Positions 58,736 to 64,000 of a DNA stretch of 64,000 nt are shown here, one piece after another. Position numbers and translations under genes: made by a program. Source of the stretch: Sequoia sempervirens (taxonomy: Eukaryota; Streptophyta; Pinopsida; Cupressales; Cupressaceae). The notes under the pieces were generated by a model. The model saw only the letters and a list, made by a program, of their open reading frames with translations. It did no database searches and was not told the origin of the DNA. Positions within the stretch are counted from its first letter, which is position 1; each line of letters starts with the position of its first letter. The DNA is taken from assembly GCA_007258455.2 (NCBI GenBank), contig VDFB02296657.1, positions 124,001 through 188,000 of the forward strand. Reading direction: 5' to 3'.

Positions 58736-60257
58736 TGGGTTGGGTGCTATTGGATAGTATTTTTGGAGAGATCTTGGTAGATCTTGAAAAGTTGAGTATG
58801 CTCTTCTCTTGCATCGTATGATGATATGGAGAATTAGAAAAGCTTGATAGAAATACCATATTTTAGGAGGGTTCCTCTTTGTGGATTTGTATTGCAAGTT
58901 CATTTTGGGAGCTTGTTGCATCAGATTTGAGCTTACAATTATGTCTAGAGTGCCTGAGAAAGTCAGATTTTCCTTTTGTTTCATCCAAATTGGACATTGG
59001 AGGCCAAATCTGCAAGGGTTTGAAGATTGAAGGTGGTTGCCAGATTCAGGAGGTAGCGACCACTCCAGAGCATTTTGAGTCAAAAAGGGCACTAACATCG
59101 CGTTCAGAAGGACGAGAAGATGAATTTTGATATAAAATTCACCTATATTTCGAGTCGGGAGTCGATGAAGCAAAAAAAAAAAATCCTAGGGAGTCGTATG
59201 GCCCCCCAAATCGCCATTATGACAAAGGGAATGGTCGAATTTTTTTTGGTTTTATTTAAAATTTCTCAAAAATTTTGTAAAAAAAATATATTAAATTTCA
59301 AATGTTATTCAGAAATTTTAATATTTAAAATAAAAAATAAAAGTTGCACACTATCGCAGTTTATAGATTGTACATTCATACAGTCACAGTCTGCAAGTAC
59401 GCAGGGCACTCCATCTGCACACCACGTGGTAGGAGGCCACTGGCCCATGGCTCCCATGCGGACCCACCACCGGTTGTAGTCAGTTTATAGCCAGTCAACA
59501 TTTTTAATAAAAAATTGACAAAACTTTTAAAAATCGGCAGTGAAATAAATCAGCACAAAAACCTGGAATATTCCTTTAGATTCTATTGCTAAATTATTTC
59601 GATCAATAGAATCCAGCGAAAAGTATATACTGACAACCTGGGAATATTCTACGACGAACCCCTAGCCATCAATTTTAAGCCCATGAAAGGTGAATATTCT
59701 AGAGAATATTCCATGCTTAAGGATTTCCCCCCCCCCTCCAATGGAGTTTTTCTTTTGAGGGGTGATTTTCAAACTCACATAACTTGAGCTCAAGACCTTT
59801 TTTTAAGCAATTTTTTTTTATTTGGGGCAGAATTTCATGCTCTTCAAAGTGGTACAATCAATTTTTTTATTTTGGTGCATTTTTTTTTCCAGAAATTACA
59901 GATTCTCACAAGTGTTGTTGCATCATTCTCATTTTGAGAACTTCCAGAGCTCCATTCTTGCTCCTACAGTAATTTTTGGGTGAACTTTTTTGAAAGTGCA
60001 TAATTTTTTTGGTACTTTTCAGTGGTGTGATCAGGTTGATCTCATTCTATGTAAAATTTTACTTTGATCTTGTCGCCTAATTTGGCATCTGTAAGCACTA
60101 AGATCAAGTCTAGTTTGTTGTTTTTGGCATCTAGCAATTGTAAACACACTAAATATAAAGTTCCAAAACATATATTGTTGGGGGATTCTTGATTGAGTGA
60201 TTTGGGGGGGGTCTCTTGGTGCATTGTTTTGATCTGTTTGCTTGTGCATTTCTTTTC

Positions 60258-60620
60258 ATGGATCATTCTAAGGTTCATTTGCTCACATCATATAATTTTT
60301 CAACATGGCATCAAAATGCATGGAGTATTTTAATGACTGAAGGTCACTCTCTATATGTTGAAAATAAGGTACCTAAACTTATAGATGTAGATAAAAATAT
60401 AAAACGGATGATTGAACATACCAAAGTTCTTGGATGTCTTCATAGGCTCTAGTTTCTCAAGATTTATTATTTCAAATTGAATCATGTAAGAATTTTCATG
60501 AGGCTTGGAACAAATTGAAAACATTGTATGGTACTCTAGATGAAGTAAGAGGCTATCAAATTGATAATGAACTGATGAGCCTTGATCCAATTGAGATCTT
60601 CAAGGATTTGAACTTAACCA
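60258..60620 (+). pseudogene. copia gag fragment (UBN2-like), frameshifted
   Basis: It starts MDHSKVHLLTSYNFSTWHQN followed by AWSILMTEGHSLYVENKVPK, then HTKVLGCL. After a frameshift near 60440 it continues SQDLLFQIESCKNFHEAWNK and LKTLYGTLDEVRGYQIDNEL and runs to a stop near 60622. The N-F-x-x-W-H-x-x-x-x-x-x-L opening and the A-W-x-x-L-x-x-x-Y motif are those of copia gag. The zinc knuckle and everything after are missing. Confidence 0.8.
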
Positions 60621-60640
60621 AATAGTCTTCAATGATAGGA

Positions 60641-62088
60641 AATGAATCAATGGAAAGAGATGCCAATTCTAACTCTAATTGAAAAGCATAAACATCACTA
60701 ATTGAACCAAGAAATTATTTGTACTTATCCAATACATGTCATGGTGTAGTGCACTCCCCAATATGGAAGAATAGGCTTTCAAAAATATACAATGCACTTA
60801 AGCCCATATCCTCATCACATTTGTTCATGTGAGAAAATATCTCATACTCCCTAGTACATTTTGATTAATGATCACCCAATGTAGACCACAAACCCTTGGA
60901 CTAGAGTAACTGTTGCATTCTTACTTTCTATGTGTGATAATTATGAGGAGTGAGTACCTTAAATGAAATTGGTTCAACCATGAGAGCAACAAACACCAAG
61001 AGAGTGAAATAGATAATGCACTACCAAAATATGATATGAAACCTCCCAAATTTGAATCAATACTAAAGAATAAGCCCCACAAAAGACATGTAACCTCTCC
61101 AAGTGTCATGATGTCCAAGTAATAAGTCACAATGTGAAATTTCCAAATATTGAATAAAATGTACCTAGGCCTGAATCTGGAAAAAGTGCATGAATAGGAC
61201 TGTAGAGCTCTTAAATACCTTTCAAATGCCATTGAAATCATGAAAATCGAATAAACTGGCAAAAAAATTCTGAGCTCAAAGGTCCAAATGGGAGATTTGA
61301 CTTCAAGCAACAACAAAATGTACCTAGAATAAAATATGGAAAAATGTTTTGCACCACTATAAAATGCTCAAAACTAGTTTTTTGACGATATCTCATTTTT
61401 GAAAAACAAACTCCTAGATCAAATGATATGGCCCTCAGAAAAATATGCCCAATTAGGGCCTTAGGGGAAAAATTTAAGCCCCTTCAGGGCTAGCTTGCGA
61501 TCACCCACATGACCAATCATTGTGCTAGAAAAAAATCCTACTAGTTGTTGAGTAGTGAGGAGGGTGAGCTTTGGTGGCGAGGCCAATGACGACTCCACAC
61601 TACCATTGGGGGTAAGCCTTACGACTAACCACAAGACTAAGGATGCTTAAAACCAAATGACCAAACACTTAGAAATTATAAACAACAAGCATATTTTAAT
61701 AAAATAATTATTTTAAATAAATTTTTTAATTAAAAAATTTAGGAAAAAACAACCTGACAACCATACCAAGAATGTAGACAAGCATGATATAAACAAAAGG
61801 ACTGCATAGAGAATATTCTTAAGAATATGTTGATGTTGTAAAATGTTTTGTTTTCATCCTATAACTATGACTGACCCATACAATATTGATGGTATTGCAC
61901 AAACCGCACAATGTACAAATAATGTATGACTATACAGACAAAAATGGCGATGAAAGGTTGAAAAATCCTTTAAAGACCTAAGGAAAAAATCACCAATTTG
62001 GGTGATTTGATAGTTAATATTATGTTTTTTGGGCCTTCTGGAACACAATGGTAGTGTTTGTTTTGGGCCAAAATACTCTAGAATATTA
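60641..62088. other. Unassigned DNA
   Basis: No recognisable gene. The minus ORF at 60921-61316 (131 aa, rich in Leu/Phe/Ser) has no clear domain and I did not call it. Confidence 0.35.
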
Positions 62089-62464
62089 GGGTATGTGTAG
62101 GATCATGGTGGGCCAAAAAGTGGCAATGAGGAAAAAAACACGTCTTTCATCGACCCAAAAACACGAAAATACCATGTTGACTTTTTTTAGGCTTGGGTGT
62201 CAATACACCACCAAAGAAAACACCAATCCTAGTTTTCCATATCGGATAATCGGATATCTGATTTGTAAAAAGTATATATTTACAAATTTTGTGGCTGTTT
62301 TAAAATCATTTGACAGTCAACAACCTGCAGGTGCACATTGAGGAGGTTCTTCGTGTAATGGATATCCGATTTCGCCAATATCTGATTTGAAAAGGTAAGA
62401 TTTTAGATTTTTATTTGCTTTGATTCAATTTTGAATTAGATTTGGATAATTTCAATTAGTTTTT

Positions 62465-62750
62465 TGTGGATTTTTTTCAAAATAGGGTTTTGATTGAATT
62501 TTTATGAAAAAATTGAGTTTAGAATGGATTTTGATAAAAAAATGATTTTTTTTATGGATTTTTTCAAAATAGGGTTTTGATTGATTTTTTATGAAAAATT
62601 TGAGTTTAGAATGGATTTTGATAAAAAAAGAATGTTTTTTGTGGATTTTTTTTTCAAAATAGGGTTTTTGATTGAATTTTTATGAAACAATTGAGTTTAG
62701 AATGGATTTTGATAAAAAAAAATGAATGTTTTTATGGATTTTGATTTAAA
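62465..62750 (+). repeat. Tandem repeat, three units of 86-92 bp
   Basis: GGATTTTTTTCAAAATAGGG, then TTTTGATTGAATTTTTATGA, AATTGAGTTTAGAATGG and ATTTTGATAAAAAAA recur three times, with a fourth partial unit. The array lies about 110 bp before the open part of the W-core gene and could be in its intron. Confidence 0.9.
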
Positions 62751-62859
62751 AATAGTGTTGCTTAAATGTATTTGTATTAAAAATTAGAGAATTTTATAGA
62801 TTTTTGTTAAAAGTAGGGTTTTTGGATTTTTTTAAAACTAGGGTATTTTTCATAATATT

Positions 62860-63967
62860 TTCATTTATATTTCTAATTTTAATTAGATTAATTATTTTTT
62901 AACTTTAATCGGGCATTATGGCTTCGAGAATGAGAATGCACAAATTCCACCAGTTGAGAATGAAAATCCACCAACTGAGAATCAAAATGCAGAAATGCCA
63001 AATGCTCCACCACCTCCACAGCCATCAATTGAAGACTTAATTCATGAAAAATTGGAGCAATTGAAGGGAATTTGTGATGTTTATAAGAAAATCCCTCAAT
63101 TATCTTGTATGTCAACCACATTGACAGGAATAATTACAAATGTAGAAACCCTCTCCACCCAACATAATGCCTTTCATTCGTGGCGAGAAACCATGAGGGA
63201 ATATTATGCATGTGGATTGTCTTATGATGATGTGAAAAATCTCCAAATAACAAAAGCCCAAATAGCCTCTTTATTTATTAGCCCCAGCACTGGTTTTCCA
63301 TTTTATGTTAACAAACCAAAACTTTCTATAAAATGGTGCACGCATAGGGGCATAGTAGATAACTTTTGGGATTGTTGGTGTATGGTTTTGATAAACCACC
63401 CAACAATAATCTTGATGTACCTTTTTACTTTATTAAAAAATTATATGCTGAGTTTTTGTTAGGGCATCATGTCAATTACTTTGACATTAAACCCTTCCAG
63501 GGCGTTGGTGGAGGTTGCCCAGGATAGGCTAGGGGCAACTAGAGTAGTTAGGTGCCCACATGTTCCCCGTCCTCCCCTTCCTCGCCACCTCCAGTACAAC
63601 ATCCAGATATTACGGAGGATGCAACCACACAAACTATCCAGGCCATTCACTCTTTGATTTCCTCTTTGGGTAATTAACGTTCCCATGTTTCTTGATAGCT
63701 TTCCAGGTACATTCTAGTGATGTTGGCAATGGATCCAATGCTGCTACATCATCCTCCTTGGGTCCACATATTTGTGTGCCACATATTTGAAATACGTGCC
63801 ACCAGATATGCTTGGGTCCTATTGTACAACCTGTTGAGCATCCATTAGAAACTTCTAATTATGACATCCAGGATGTGGAGATTATAGGAGATCACACGCA
63901 GGGGAGTGGAGCACACCCTACAAAGTCCTCTCCTACTAGAGAGGTGGACATTGGAATAGTTACATAG
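62860..63967 (+). pseudogene. W-core gene copy 2 (unknown family), best preserved
   Basis: The frame is open from before 62917 (GFENENAQIPPVENENPP, a short repeat of (V/T)EN(E/Q)N) through PSIEDLIHEKLEQLKGICDV, HSWRETMREYYACGLSYDDV, KNLQITKAQIASLF and NFWDCWCMV to 63390. After a shift it continues FDKPPNNNLDVPFYFIKKLY, AEFLLGHHVNYFDIKPFQGV and GGGCPG, then QHPDITEDATTQTIQAIHSL. A GG-GTAATT donor (63670) and a GATAG acceptor (63698) join FQVHSSDVGNGSNAATSSSL, then one TGA, to a tail ending VDIGIVT at 63967. The start lies in an earlier exon not identified. Order and content match 10136-11230. The function is unknown. Confidence 0.6.
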
Positions 63968-64000
63968 GTAACATTTAAGGTGTAAATTCATAACTTGCAT

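Larger units (their letters stand above)
58361..60640 (+). mobile_element. Ty1/copia remnant: 5' LTR, primer site, leader and gag
   Basis: The LTR is 58361-58724 (364 bp, TGTTGGTGTG ... CTCTAACA). TGGTATCAGAG follows at once (58725-58735), the primer site for initiator tRNA-Met used by copia elements. A leader of about 1.5 kb with C- and G-runs leads to gag at 60258. No pol or 3' LTR is found; the copy stops near 60640. Confidence 0.85.
62089..64000 (+). mobile_element. Left terminus of a larger family 2-like element, right end not in window
   Basis: GGGTATGTGTAGGATCATGG with TGGGCCAAAAAGTGGCAATG matches the left end of the complete element at 51983 over about 45 bases. No inverted partner GCACATACCC is seen before the window ends. 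If the element extends over the W-core gene it would be a coding member of the family. That extent is inference; only the first 100 bp are shown by homology. Confidence 0.4.

Noticed and set aside
60921..61316. 131-aa minus ORF, hydrophobic
   Set aside because: No domain, no GC rise and composition of AT-rich noise; not called without transcript evidence.
1..64000. CRISPR array, operon or bacterial features
   Set aside because: The repeats are transposon- or satellite-derived without regular unique spacers; gene structure, introns and element types are those of a plant nucleus.

Overview
The window reads as nuclear intergenic DNA of a seed plant with a large, AT-rich genome full of old repeats. 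A gymnosperm such as a conifer would fit, but that is inference, because no marker gene is present. The evidence for a plant is a Tat-lineage Ty3/gypsy retrotransposon with a second RNase H, an antisense plant-mobile-domain gene, two L1-type LINEs with a C-terminal RNase H, copia-type LTR sequence with a tRNA-Met primer site, and long CT/GA tracts. No rRNA, tRNA, CRISPR or organellar gene was seen. Almost every coding stretch is broken. Only two small candidate host genes are open: a two-exon membrane protein (5012-5613, minus) and a single-exon membrane protein (54074-54460, minus).

Layout. 1-1575 is an inverted-repeat DNA transposon (family 2) interrupted by another (family 1 copy A, 321-1295). 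AT-rich DNA, a 1.2 kb pyrimidine tract (2155-3338) and a probable copia solo LTR (3353-3986) follow. 5012-5613 is the first candidate gene. 7836-8087 is a possible DUF4283-like fragment. 8630-9677 is family 1 copy B. 9896-9988 is an array of 18-bp palindromes. 10136-11230 is an unknown intron-bearing gene, here called the W-core gene. Family 1 copy C (11330-30237) is split by a 17.87 kb gypsy element (11685-29554) that lies on the minus strand.

The gypsy element has 1.06 and 1.08 kb LTRs, a primer site at 28452-28470 and a polypurine tract at 12743-12757. Its pieces run gag, protease, G-patch, RT, RNase H, second RNase H and integrase from 26.1 kb down to 19.0 kb. A 6.2 kb 3' region follows, with tandem arrays, a sense ORF and a plus-strand plant-mobile-domain pseudogene (14353-16304).

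30.8-32.1 kb is a pyrimidine-rich satellite. 32752-33176 is a possible third W-core fragment. 34455-36975 is seven copies of a 359-bp satellite joined directly to a 5'-truncated LINE (36975-39945). A second LINE (44161-49121) ends in an A-run. 49300-53010 is a GA tract that flips to a CT tract and is interrupted by an intact family 2 element (51983-52764). 53440-55690 holds fold-back repeats around the second candidate gene. 58361-60640 is a copia remnant (LTR, primer site, leader, gag). The right edge has a family 2 terminus (62089), a tandem repeat and the best W-core copy (62860-63967).

Three things deserve a second look. One is two related DNA-transposon families with 4-bp target duplications. 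Another is the unknown W-core gene family. The third is the gypsy element, where arrays of one short motif lie in sense orientation upstream of both the gag-pol unit and the antisense plant-mobile-domain unit.
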